Of a DNA stretch of 64,000 bases, positions 17,591 through 25,619 are shown piece by piece. Every line of letters starts with the position of its first letter. Within the stretch, counting starts at the first letter, position 1. Location of the stretch: assembly GCA_021776335.1 (NCBI GenBank), contig JAJFGB010000007.1, positions 62,001 through 126,000 on the forward strand, written 5' to 3'. This DNA is from Hyphococcus sp. GTDB taxonomy: Bacteria; Pseudomonadota; Alphaproteobacteria; Caulobacterales; Parvularculaceae. The notes below the pieces were generated by a model, which worked only from the letters and a program-made list of their open reading frames with translations, ran no database searches and had not been told where the DNA came from. Both the position numbers and the translations under genes were made by a program.

Positions 17591-17953
17591 ATGCTGGCGG
17601 AAAAACAGATTGAGACAGAAGAAATCGGCGCCGGATCAGCGAATGCCGAGGCGATGCCGGGTGGCGATAACGACCTCGCATGGGCGAAGCAGAATCTGCG
17701 CTGGGCAGAGGGAAAACCCATACCCGATTTGGCGAATATCTTGCGCATCCTCGAACGCCACGAGGACTACAAGGGTCGATACATCTTCAACGAAACGCTG
17801 AATAGAGTGCTCGACAAGGGCAACTTGATGTTTGAATGGCGCATTAGTGAGTGCACCGCCCTTATTCAGGAGCGCTTCATTCCTGCGGTCGCTGAAAGCG
17901 CGGTGAATAATGCGCTGGTGGTCTGCGCCAACCGGACCGGCACCCGAAAATAA
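17591..17953 (+). pseudogene. VapE-like N-terminal fragment (probable mobile-element remnant)
   Basis: The ~120-residue frame contains GKPIPDLANILRILERH, then YKGRYIFNETLNRVL, then FEWRISECTALIQERF. This resembles the helical region before the ATPase domain of VapE/phage primase-helicase proteins (pattern: P-L-N-xx-xIL, G-x-(I/L)-xxNE, W, a helix ending in xALxxxAN). It stops where the full protein would go on into its P-loop domain. No ribosome site is evident at ATG 17591; the frame is open from ATG 17507. I read it as a decayed leftover, though a stand-alone small protein is possible. Confidence 0.4.
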
Positions 17954-18010
17954 AGCTGAATCAAAGCTTTAGAATAGATTCAAGAAACCCATTTATCGTG
18001 ATTGAACTCC

Positions 18011-18032
18011 ATTAGTAACATATGTTACTAAT
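18011..18032. promoter_or_regulatory. 22-bp perfect palindrome, probable MarR operator for hppD
   Basis: Half-site ATTAGTAACAT followed directly by its exact reverse complement, centred between 18021 and 18022. It ends 80 bp before the hppD start. The MarR-family gene right after hppD (19191) is the natural candidate to bind it; MarR dimers favour AT-rich palindromes of about this size. Its position over or near the promoter implies repression. Confidence 0.7.
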
Positions 18033-18112
18033 TCGCGGCGCTTGCGGCGGGATTTTGCTTGCCGGCGTGAAATGAAGGGCGCCATTGGCCGCCCCCGCTG
18101 GGAGAATCTGAC

Positions 18113-19180
18113 ATGGCTGACCTTTTTGAAAATCCAATCGGCACCGATGGTTTTGAGTTTGTCGAATATACGAGTGCTAATCCGGACGAACTTGCAGCAT
18201 TGTTTGAACAGTTGGGGTTTACGGCCGTTGGCAAACATCGGTCCAAAGATGTCATCCATTACCGTCAGGGCGATATCAACTTTCTCCTCAATCGCGAGCA
18301 ATCAGGCCAGCCCGGCAGTTTCCGCAATCAGCACGGCGCCGGCGCCAATGCGATGGCGTTTCGTGTCAAAGACGCCGCGCACGCTTTTGCCGAAGCCGTC
18401 AAACGCGGCGCCAAGCCTATCGAAGCTAAAGCCGGCCCCATGGAGCTCAATATCCCTGCGATTGAGGGCATTGGCGGGCTTAATGTTTATCTGGTGGACC
18501 GATATGGCGCCAAGTCGATTTACGATATTGATTTTGAGCCGATCGAAGGCGCCGACCCGTCAAAAAATGATGCCGGGCTGACTTATATCGATCATCTCAC
18601 CCATAATCTTCATCGCGGCAATATGGATAAATGGGCCTCATATTATGAGGACATCTTCAATTTTCGTGAGATCCGGTATTTCGATATTGAAGGCAAGTTA
18701 ACCGGGCTCATTTCAAAAGCGATGACCAGCCCATGCGGGAAAATCCGTATACCACTCAATGAAAGCCAGGACGAAAAATCACAGATCGAAGAATTTCTCG
18801 CGCGTTATAATGGCGAGGGCATTCAACATATCGCGCTCGGCACTGATGAGATATATTCCACTGTCGAAGGCCTGCGGGGTCGTGGCATCCCGTTTCAGGA
18901 TACGCCGGACACTTATTATGAAAAGGTTGGTGAGCGGGTTGGCGATCACGGCGAAGATCTGCCGCGACTGCAGAAAAATTCAATTCTGATTGATGGTGCG
19001 CCGACCCAGGGCCAAGGGCTGCTCCTGCAGATATTCACCCAGGATGCTATTGGCCCGATCTTTTACGAAATCATTCAGCGCAAAGGCAATGAGGGTTTCG
19101 GTGAGGGCAACTTTAAGGCGCTGTTTGAATCGATCGAAGAAGACCAGATCCGCCGTGGCGTGCTGAAAGAAACGGCCTAG
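18113..19180 (+). CDS. hppD: 4-hydroxyphenylpyruvate dioxygenase
   Basis: A 355-residue Fe(II) dioxygenase converting 4-hydroxyphenylpyruvate to homogentisate in tyrosine catabolism. It has two vicinal-oxygen-chelate halves. The iron ligands are His in DHLTHNLHRG (about residue 162), His in GIQHIALGTDE (about 240), and Glu in FYEIIQRKGNEGFGEGNF near the C terminus, the most conserved part of the family. GGGAG precedes the ATG. A MarR-family gene follows 10 bp after its stop. Confidence 0.95.
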   Translation: MADLFENPIGTDGFEFVEYTSANPDELAALFEQLGFTAVGKHRSKDVIHYRQGDINFLLNREQSGQPGSFRNQHGAGANAMAFRVKDAAHAFAEAVKRGAKPIEAKAGPMELNIPAIEGIGGLNVYLVDRYGAKSIYDIDFEPIEGADPSKNDAGLTYIDHLTHNLHRGNMDKWASYYEDIFNFREIRYFDIEGKLTGLISKAMTSPCGKIRIPLNESQDEKSQIEEFLARYNGEGIQHIALGTDEIYSTVEGLRGRGIPFQDTPDTYYEKVGERVGDHGEDLPRLQKNSILIDGAPTQGQGLLLQIFTQDAIGPIFYEIIQRKGNEGFGEGNFKALFESIEEDQIRRGVLKETA

Positions 19181-19190
19181 GGCGCTGACG

Positions 19191-19661
19191 ATGCCTGTTG
19201 CGTCCCCATCAGTGTCGGCAAAACCTCGCGCGCTCATTCTTGACCGCTTTGCGCCCTATCGCATTGTCGCTCTTGGCCATGCGATCAGCGGGCGCTTGTC
19301 GCATGTATATGCGAATGAAAACATCACCATTCCAGAATGGCGCGTGTTGGCGGTGATCAGCCAGGCCGACAGCCTCGCTGCGCGCGATGTTGTTGGGCGC
19401 ACGCCTATGGACAAGATGACCGTGAGCCGGGCGGTGGCGAGCCTTGAAACAAAGGATCTTGTTCTTCGGACACCCGATCATCAAGACCGCCGCGTTAATA
19501 TGCTGTCCCTGTCAGTCGCGGGACGCGCTTTGTTTGATCGCGTTGCGACCTTGGCGCTGGAGTTTGAAGATGAGTTGTTGGCAGCGTTGTCGCCAAGTGA
19601 ACAGGCTGCCTTTGAGAGCGCGCTATCAAAACTTGAAGCGCGGACCAGGATCGCCGACTAG
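19191..19661 (+). CDS. MarR family transcriptional regulator, probable repressor of hppD
   Basis: A 156-residue winged-helix regulator. The DNA-binding region spans about residues 50-115: a helix with WRVLAVISQADSLAARDVV, the recognition helix KMTVSRAVASLETKDLV, and a wing with TPDHQDRRVNMLSLS. It follows hppD by 10 bp, so it should be co-transcribed. The palindrome at 18011-18032 is its likely operator, giving autoregulation. The ligand is probably an aromatic pathway intermediate such as homogentisate (inference). Confidence 0.85.
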   Translation: MPVASPSVSAKPRALILDRFAPYRIVALGHAISGRLSHVYANENITIPEWRVLAVISQADSLAARDVVGRTPMDKMTVSRAVASLETKDLVLRTPDHQDRRVNMLSLSVAGRALFDRVATLALEFEDELLAALSPSEQAAFESALSKLEARTRIAD

Positions 19662-19683
19662 GTTTTCGGTGCGCTGAAATGCA

Positions 19684-20631
19684 CTAGCAAAACCATTTCT
19701 TCAGTTGTTCCGGGGTCATGTTGCTGCCGCACAAGACACTGGCGACGCGTTCGCCACGCCAGCGCTCACTATCGGCTAACAATGCGGCGACCCCTGCGGC
19801 GCCCGCCGGTTCAACAGCAAGGCCGAGATGGCGATGAATGAGACGCATGGCTTTGATGATGGTTTCATCATTGACAGCGACGACTGTATCCACTGTTGAA
19901 CGCATGCATTCAAGCGCATAGGGAACCGGCTCGCGGACGGCGATGCCGTCGGCAATCGTGTCGGCAGCCGGCGTTGTAATGAGCTGATTGCGTTCGAATG
20001 AAAGTTTCATTGAGGGCGCGCCTTCCGCCACAACGCAGATGATTTCAATTGCCGGGTCGATATTTTTGAACCAGGCGCCCATACCGGTGGAGAGTGCGCC
20101 GTTGCCAAGCGGAATGAGCACGATATCGGGGCGAAAGTCGGCCTTTGTCATTTCAAGCGCAATCGTACCGGCGCCCTCAGCGACAGAAGGAACAGCGCCG
20201 TCTTCGACAAAATGTGCGTCTTGGGATTGCGCGTATTGTTGGGCGGCTATTTTCGCCGCATCGAAATCAGCACCCTCCAGCCGCACCTCAGCACCAAAAC
20301 GGCGCATCGCTTCAATCTTGAACGGGTTGGCGTTTTCAGCGGCGAAAACAGTGACCGCATGTCCGCGGGTCCGCCCGGCGCGGGCGATGCCTTGCCCAAA
20401 ATTGCCAGCAGATGCACAGATGATGCGCGATGGTGTGTCGAGGCCGGCGACAAACAAATCGGCGCCGCGACCCTTGAACGAACGAATGGGGTTTAGACAT
20501 TCGACTTTCAGTGACAGATCAACGCCCAGGACCGCATCGAGGCCAGTGTCCGACATGAGAGGAGAGTTGCGATAGGCCGGATCGATTTTAGACGCCGCTT
20601 CCTCAATTTCTGTCGCCGATAAAGGTCTCAT
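19684..20631 (-). CDS. PLP-dependent threonine/serine dehydratase-like enzyme
   Basis: A 315-residue fold-type II PLP enzyme, paralogous to the gene at 1337. The PLP lysine is K53 in IRSFKGRGAD and the phosphate loop is PLGNGALSTGMG. The usual K-Y-R-G-A after the lysine is G-R-G-A, and the glycine-rich loop is less regular than in TdcB, so substrate preference may differ (serine, threonine, diaminopropionate or hydroxyaspartate). I chose ATG 20631; upstream residues to 20706 are not family-like. It converges with the MarR gene and is divergent from the hydrolase at 20712. Confidence 0.8.
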   Translation of the reverse strand: MRPLSATEIEEAASKIDPAYRNSPLMSDTGLDAVLGVDLSLKVECLNPIRSFKGRGADLFVAGLDTPSRIICASAGNFGQGIARAGRTRGHAVTVFAAENANPFKIEAMRRFGAEVRLEGADFDAAKIAAQQYAQSQDAHFVEDGAVPSVAEGAGTIALEMTKADFRPDIVLIPLGNGALSTGMGAWFKNIDPAIEIICVVAEGAPSMKLSFERNQLITTPAADTIADGIAVREPVPYALECMRSTVDTVVAVNDETIIKAMRLIHRHLGLAVEPAGAAGVAALLADSERWRGERVASVLCGSNMTPEQLKKWFC

Positions 20632-20711
20632 TTTTTGTTTCGTCTTCCAAAATTTTGCCTGCTGCTGCTTGCGCCGGTGACTTGGCTGTCGCGCAAGGGT
20701 AAACAACTGTT

Positions 20712-21683
20712 ATGGCGGCAAAACAGAAGATAGCGTATTTATTTCGGGTTTGGCGATCCATCGCCCTCGCTATGTTGGCGCAGGCTTGTGTTTCTTTTCC
20801 CGAGGCGCCCGAGCCCATAGCGCCGCCGGTACTCGGCGCTAATTTTTTGCAGGCTGAAGATGGCGCGCTACTGGGGTTGCAGAGCTGGCAGGCGGAAAAC
20901 CCGCGCGCCATTATTCTCGCGCTCCACGGCATGAATGATTATTCACAGACATTTGCTCTGGCTGCGCCGTGGTGGGCGCAAGAAGCGAGGCTCACAACCT
21001 ATGCCCTTGATCAGCGCGGCTTCGGCCGGTCGCCTGATTTCGGCCAATGGGTCGGCGCCGATGTGATGATCGCTGATTTGCGGGCGGCGATTGCCGCGAT
21101 CCGCGAGGTTCATCCCGAGACGCCGCTTTACATGCTCGGTCACAGCATGGGCGCGGCGGTGGTGATCGCGGCGGATGCGCGGACGCCGCTGAACGTGGAT
21201 GGGTTTATCCTGGCGGCGCCCGGCGTGTGGGGCGGGGGCGCCATGCCGTTTCCTTATCGCCTGTCGCTGAACATCGCCGCGAGTATGGCGCCCGGCAAAA
21301 CTGCAACTGGCGAACGCGCTGGCCGTCAGGCGACGGACAATATCCCGGTCTTGAGGGAAATGTTTGCCGATCCGCTTGTGATCAAGGAAACCCGCATCGA
21401 CGCCGCCCTGGGTGTGGTGCGTGTTATGGGCGAGGCCTATGACAATGCTGACAAGGTCGACGGCGACATTCTTTTTCTGTTGGGCGAAAAGGATGAGATT
21501 ATCCCGATCAAAGCCATGGAAAAAACCGCCAGACGCCTTAATGGCGGTGTTGATATTCGTCGCTATGAAGATGGCTGGCATTTGCTGTTTCGCGATCTTC
21601 AGGGTGAGATCGTCTGGCGCGATGTAGCCGAGTGGATTGACGGTAAAGAAGATCGTTCGCGCAATGCGCCGGCTGGAAATTGA
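20712..21683 (+). CDS. Alpha/beta hydrolase (lysophospholipase/monoglyceride lipase type)
   Basis: A 323-residue serine hydrolase. The oxyanion stretch is LALHGMNDYSQ, the nucleophile elbow is GHSMGAA, the Asp is probably in GEKDEIIP, and the His is in EDGWHLLFRD. The fold and GHSMGA motif match the COG2267 lysophospholipases. The N terminus is hydrophobic and ends in a Cys near residue 26 (AMLAQACVS), so the protein may be exported or lipid-anchored, though the lipobox is imperfect. Confidence 0.85.
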   Translation: MAAKQKIAYLFRVWRSIALAMLAQACVSFPEAPEPIAPPVLGANFLQAEDGALLGLQSWQAENPRAIILALHGMNDYSQTFALAAPWWAQEARLTTYALDQRGFGRSPDFGQWVGADVMIADLRAAIAAIREVHPETPLYMLGHSMGAAVVIAADARTPLNVDGFILAAPGVWGGGAMPFPYRLSLNIAASMAPGKTATGERAGRQATDNIPVLREMFADPLVIKETRIDAALGVVRVMGEAYDNADKVDGDILFLLGEKDEIIPIKAMEKTARRLNGGVDIRRYEDGWHLLFRDLQGEIVWRDVAEWIDGKEDRSRNAPAGN

Positions 21684-21796
21684 ACCCTGGTTTGCGTTTC
21701 GGGGAGACAATGTGGTGTGTTGCCAATTTGAGGACGTAGAAAACCATCTGAAATTGAAAAACGCCCGAGCGCCCAATAATCGACAAAGGAGGTCAC

Positions 21797-22753
21797 ATGC
21801 TTTTTATTTCGCAATATCATACTGCGGTGATTGTTGCCCTACTGACTGCCTCTTGTGTTCAGGATCAAAAAATTTCCTATGAGACGTCCTTAGATCCGGG
21901 CGGCTGTTTGGTGGAACATGTTGCCGTCGAACCGGGCGTGAATCAGTTTCATTATGACGGATTATCGCCTGATGGCGACAAATTGGCGGTCGGTTGGGAT
22001 CGCGAAGGGGAAGAAAGCGGCCTTTATTTGCTCGACCTTACAACCGGTGCACGCACGGATATTCCAATGCTCAATAACGGCGCGGTGTTTTCTCCTGACG
22101 GCAATAAACTCCTCAATATTTTGCCTGCAGAAAACGGAAAAACAGATATCGTTGAATACGATTTAATAACCGGCGAGATGACATTTATAGCGCCGCACGA
22201 AGAGTGGGAATGGCTCGCCAGTTACTCTTCCGATGGCGAACTTATCCTGTTTAATTCATATCGAACCGGCGCATCGGATATTTATACCTATAGAAAGTCT
22301 GATGGGGCGCTGAAACAATGGACCGAATTTGACGGTTATGAAGCGCACGCACAATTTTCTTCCAACGATTCCAAAATACTGTTTCACCGTCAGGAGGACC
22401 GAGACGATTTCAATTTGTTTGTCATTGAAACTGAAACCGGCGATATTGCGCAACTGACCGACGATGCGACAGAAGAGAGTTATGCAAGCTGGTCGCCGGA
22501 CGGCAATGTAATCGTTTTTGCTTCGGATCGGAATCAAGACTCCGGCGAAACCGATATATATCTGATGAAGTCAAACGGCGACGATATTCGTAGATTAACT
22601 GATAATGCAGCGAAAGACTCATACCCATTTTTCTCGCCTGACGGGAAATATGTGTACTTCCATTCGTATCGTGAGCCTCCAGGACTCTATCGGATAGAAT
22701 TAGATAACACGCTGGCTTGTGTAAAAGGCGCCGTGGAACAGGGGCGGCGATAA
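21797..22753 (+). CDS. TolB-like beta-propeller protein (PD40 repeats), exported
   Basis: A 318-residue protein with a hydrophobic N terminus ending LLTASCVQDQ, consistent with a lipoprotein or signal peptide. At least five PD40/WD40-like blades follow, each with the pattern S-x-DG-xx-(I/V/L) (for example SPDGNKLL, SSDGELILFNSYR, SPDGNVIVFASDRNQ, SPDGKYVYFHSYR). Such propellers bind proteins or carbohydrate at the cell envelope. A perfect AAAGGAGG precedes ATG 21797. It follows the hydrolase gene by 113 bp; a shared transcript is possible. Partner unknown. Confidence 0.75.
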   Translation: MLFISQYHTAVIVALLTASCVQDQKISYETSLDPGGCLVEHVAVEPGVNQFHYDGLSPDGDKLAVGWDREGEESGLYLLDLTTGARTDIPMLNNGAVFSPDGNKLLNILPAENGKTDIVEYDLITGEMTFIAPHEEWEWLASYSSDGELILFNSYRTGASDIYTYRKSDGALKQWTEFDGYEAHAQFSSNDSKILFHRQEDRDDFNLFVIETETGDIAQLTDDATEESYASWSPDGNVIVFASDRNQDSGETDIYLMKSNGDDIRRLTDNAAKDSYPFFSPDGKYVYFHSYREPPGLYRIELDNTLACVKGAVEQGRR

Positions 22754-23033
22754 TTTAGAGTTACAGACGAGGCTGGATCGCGGACGCCTCGAACGGCGCC
22801 ATTCGCCAAATCTACCCAACTCTCTGCTGGTAGCCCCGCCAGCGTCACCTCTTTAACGCAGAGATCCAGTAGCTCGGCCTTTTACGGTTCTAGAGTGAGC
22901 GGCATCCGAAACGCATCCGCGGGAAACTGACCCCAAGCGACCGGCTGAAGTTAAGGCGCTGAGCGCCCCTTCCTCCATCTAACAGAGATGAAGCCCAGGA
23001 AAGGCCTCCCCTTGGGGTAGTTTTAAAAGCAAA
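22754..23033. other. Intergenic region, no gene seen
   Basis: The stretch between the propeller gene and the MarR promoter has no convincing frame, tRNA or terminator. Its sequence is mixed in composition with scattered stops on both strands. It leads directly into the promoter/operator at 23034. Confidence 0.5.
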
Positions 23034-23065
23034 TTGACAATAAGTTGTCAAGCTGGTTATATATT
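23034..23065 (+). promoter_or_regulatory. Promoter with overlapping inverted-repeat operator for the MarR-ABM-b561-CDGSH operon
   Basis: TTGACA (23034-23039) is a consensus -35 and TATATA/TATATT (23058-23065) a -10, spaced 18-20 bp. Inside it TTGACAA and TTGTCAA (23034-23040 and 23045-23051) form a perfect inverted repeat with spacer TAAG. A dimeric repressor bound here would cover the -35. The MarR gene immediately downstream is the expected ligand-responsive repressor. Confidence 0.72.
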
Positions 23066-23103
23066 GCGCAATGACATCAAAACGAACACTGTCCGGCGAC
23101 GCA

Positions 23104-23520
23104 ATGACCGACTTAATTCTGGAAACCTTCAGGCTGAACGGCGCTTTGCTAGATGCGGGCAATCATTTGACAGCACCCTACGGCCTTACGAGCGCTCGCT
23201 GGCAGGTGATGGGGACTGTCGACCTGGCTGGCCAAGCAATGACGGTTGCCCAGATCGCAAGACGGATGGGGTTGGCAAGACAAGGCGTGCAACGGATCGC
23301 CAATGATCTTGAGGCACTTGGCATGGTGAGTTTTGAGGACAATGTCGATCACAAGCGGGCGAAACTTGTAGCGCTAACCGCGAAGGGTCGAAAAACAATG
23401 GATCAAATAAACAAAACGCAAAGCGCATGGGTGAACGAATTATCGTCTGGCCTAAGTGATAAAAAAATCAAACAGGCGCTCGCGGTCCTACGCACCGTGC
23501 AAACGAAATTGAAGCCATAA
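23104..23520 (+). CDS. MarR family transcriptional regulator
   Basis: A winged-helix regulator of about 138 residues. The recognition helix is around RRMGLARQGVQRIANDLEAL and the wing has DNVDHKRAKLVALTAKG, typical of MarR. Two starts are possible. ATG 23071 would be nearly leaderless given the -10 at 23058-23065. ATG 23104 leaves a ~35-nt leader and starts at the first conserved helix. I prefer 23104. It heads a four-gene rightward operon and probably represses it through the inverted repeat at 23034-23051. Confidence 0.82.
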   Translation: MTDLILETFRLNGALLDAGNHLTAPYGLTSARWQVMGTVDLAGQAMTVAQIARRMGLARQGVQRIANDLEALGMVSFEDNVDHKRAKLVALTAKGRKTMDQINKTQSAWVNELSSGLSDKKIKQALAVLRTVQTKLKP

Positions 23521-23548
23521 GGCGCTCAAACAATGAAAGGACCGAACG

Positions 23549-23920
23549 ATGGTTGCTCTTAAAGAATTAAATGAAAATGTGGGACTGGCTGAGCAAATGC
23601 AGGCGCCTGAAGAAGGCCCCATCGTTCTAATAAATGTGTTTACGATTGATCCGAGCGATGAAGCAGCGTTGGTGTCGGCATGGTCACACGATGCGGACTT
23701 CATGAAAGCTCAGGCTGGCTATATCTCCACCCAATTGCACAAAGCGATCGGCGGCAGTGGAACTTTTGTTAACTACGCCGTTTGGGAAAGCGTTGGGAGC
23801 TTCCGTGCTGCATTCACCAATCCCGAATTCCAAAAGCGCATTGCAGATTACCCCGAAAGCGCAGTCGCTTCGCCGCATCTCTTCAAAAAACTGGCTGTAC
23901 CCAGTCATTGCGTCGCGTAG
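23549..23920 (+). CDS. Antibiotic biosynthesis monooxygenase (ABM) domain protein
   Basis: A 123-residue dimeric ferredoxin-like alpha/beta protein of the ABM family. The core strand and helix are IVLINVFTIDPSDEAALVSAW, completed by AGYISTQLHKAIGG and FVNYAVWESVGSFRAAF, the family's W-E-S signature. Members are cofactor-free monooxygenases of quinols, or haem-degrading or stress proteins. Position behind a MarR repressor and ahead of cytochrome b561 suggests quinone or electrophile detoxification (inference). GAAAGGA lies upstream of the ATG. Confidence 0.8.
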   Translation: MVALKELNENVGLAEQMQAPEEGPIVLINVFTIDPSDEAALVSAWSHDADFMKAQAGYISTQLHKAIGGSGTFVNYAVWESVGSFRAAFTNPEFQKRIADYPESAVASPHLFKKLAVPSHCVA

Positions 23921-23960
23921 CTGAAGGGCTGCCGAACATCCAACCAGTAGGCATTCAGTC

Positions 23961-24500
23961 ATGGCCGCCAAGAGCACATCAAATCACTATGGATCTGTGG
24001 CAGTGACCATTCACTGGCTTGCCGCCCTGCTTATCATCGCACTGATCGGTTCCGGCTTTCGTGGGAGCGGCATAGAAGACGCGGCCGCCAAGGCTGCCAT
24101 TTTGCGCGTGCATGTGCCCTTAGGGATTGCAATTTTGCTGCTGACTGTCGCCCGAATCGCGTGGTGGTTATTCGCCGATAAAAAACCCAACCCCATACCG
24201 ATGCCTGCTTGGCAGGATTGGTCGGCGCGGGCGACGCATTTCGTTTTCTATGTAATCATTTTGGGCATGGCTGCAAGCGGTATTGGCATGCTTGTATTGT
24301 CCGGCGCTGGCCCCGCTATTTTTGGCGGCGCGGCCGAGACGCTGCCTGACTTTATGAATTATAAACCGCGCATCCCTCATGGGATCGGCGCGCGTGCAAT
24401 GCTTGTCTTGTTTGTGTTTCATTCCTGCGCTGCGCTTTACCACGAGTTTATCAAACGTGACGGGCTGTTGAGCCGGATGTCGTATGGGAGGTCATCATAA
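23961..24500 (+). CDS. Cytochrome b561 family protein
   Basis: A 179-residue, four-helix di-haem b membrane protein that oxidises quinol or passes electrons across the inner membrane. Haem-ligand histidines are visible in VTIHWLAALL (helix 1), ILRVHVPLGIA (helix 2), and ARATHFVFYV and VFHSCAALYHEF (helices 3 and 4). It lies 40 bp after the ABM gene, and its stop (TAA 24498-24500) touches the probable start of the CDGSH fusion, indicating coupled translation. Confidence 0.85.
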   Translation: MAAKSTSNHYGSVAVTIHWLAALLIIALIGSGFRGSGIEDAAAKAAILRVHVPLGIAILLLTVARIAWWLFADKKPNPIPMPAWQDWSARATHFVFYVIILGMAASGIGMLVLSGAGPAIFGGAAETLPDFMNYKPRIPHGIGARAMLVLFVFHSCAALYHEFIKRDGLLSRMSYGRSS

Positions 24501-24541
24501 TAAGAACCAGAGTTCATGCTTTTGCCGGTGCAATCGGCTTC

Positions 24542-25573
24542 TTGTGTATCTTGACCTTTTGGACCAGCACAGCTTTTTCCGAGCTGTTCGCCTCTCACGA
24601 AACGGTTGCCGCCGTGAAGGCGATGATCCTTCGCGGTATGTTCATACTCATCCCGGCGATGATGATCGTGGGCGCATCAGGTATGGCGATGGGCGCCAAG
24701 CGCACTGATGCCCTGGCAGTCGGCAAAAAGCGGCGCATGCCAATTATTGCATTGAACGGCCTACTGATATTGCTGCCTTCAGCGATTTTCCTCGCGTCCA
24801 AGGCGCAAGCGGGCGCCTTCGACGCCATATTTTACAGTGTGCAAGGGATTGAACTTCTCGCCGGGGCGGTCAACCTTTCGCTGATGGGCGTCAATATTCG
24901 CGACGGGTTGCGCATGACGGGCCGGATTGGAGGCAAAGGCGCCACTGTTGTCAGCACACCTGTAATCGAGCAGCGTGATAATGGGCCGCTTGTGCTCAAA
25001 GGCGTCGATTCAATATCTAGCGCCGATGCTCAAGAAATTGCCTGTCGACCAGCAACGGCGCTCTGTCGTTGTGGCGCTTCGAAGAACAAACCGTTTTGCG
25101 ACGGCTCGCATAATGATGCCGGCTTTCAAAGCGCTTGCGGTGACGTTTCATCACGAGACAAGGTTTTTACCTACAAGGGCGAAGAAGCGACAATCCACCA
25201 TAACCGGCTGTTGTGTTCTCATGCCGGTGAATGCAGCAAGCGCCTTCCTTCGGTATTCGACCCGAAACGAAAGCCCTGGATCGAGCCGGGCAACGGCACG
25301 ATCAGCGATCTGGAAGCCGTCGTGCAGGCATGTCCTTCGGGCGCGCTTAGGCTATCGACAGGTGTTGACCAGCCGCAGCATCTTGTTGGTGATGGGGCCG
25401 TGGTTGCGGTTGAGAAAGACGGTCCGTACAGGGTCGCGAACATCGCGCTTGAAGGGGTGAGTTGGGCTACTGGCGCTTCCAATAAGAAATATGTGCTTTG
25501 TCGCTGCGGGCAGTCCGGCAACAAGCCGTTTTGCGACGGTTCGCATCATGACGCAGGTTGGCGGGATAGTTGA
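24542..25573 (+). CDS. Membrane-anchored CDGSH / Fer4_19 / CDGSH iron-sulfur protein
   Basis: A fusion of about 345-358 residues. The N-terminal ~130 residues hold three or four membrane helices. Then comes a CDGSH domain (CRCGASKNKPFCDGSH), a ferredoxin-like Fer4_19/DUF1271 domain (LCSHAGEC to ACPSGAL), and a second CDGSH (CRCGQSGNKPFCDGSH) at the C terminus. CDGSH domains hold a redox-active 2Fe-2S cluster by three Cys and one His. The first canonical start is TTG 24542, but the frame extends up to the cytochrome stop. GGGAGG (24486-24491) is followed by ATC-ATA-ATA-AGA, so initiation at a rare codon near 24494-24500 is likely and would restore the first membrane helix. Electrons could flow from quinol via cytochrome b561 (inference). 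Confidence 0.8.
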   Translation: MCILTFWTSTAFSELFASHETVAAVKAMILRGMFILIPAMMIVGASGMAMGAKRTDALAVGKKRRMPIIALNGLLILLPSAIFLASKAQAGAFDAIFYSVQGIELLAGAVNLSLMGVNIRDGLRMTGRIGGKGATVVSTPVIEQRDNGPLVLKGVDSISSADAQEIACRPATALCRCGASKNKPFCDGSHNDAGFQSACGDVSSRDKVFTYKGEEATIHHNRLLCSHAGECSKRLPSVFDPKRKPWIEPGNGTISDLEAVVQACPSGALRLSTGVDQPQHLVGDGAVVAVEKDGPYRVANIALEGVSWATGASNKKYVLCRCGQSGNKPFCDGSHHDAGWRDS

Positions 25574-25619
25574 CGGCACAAAGTCGGTCGTCGCCATTCG
25601 CCAATCCTTCCTGATTCCT

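Noticed and set aside
20943-21776. 277-codon frame on the minus strand over the alpha/beta hydrolase
   Set aside because: The plus strand encodes clear GHSMGAA and HGMN motifs; the antisense frame is Arg/His-rich and featureless.
22754-23033. tRNA or small RNA gene
   Set aside because: No cloverleaf with a T-loop GTTCRA motif and paired acceptor ends could be drawn on either strand.
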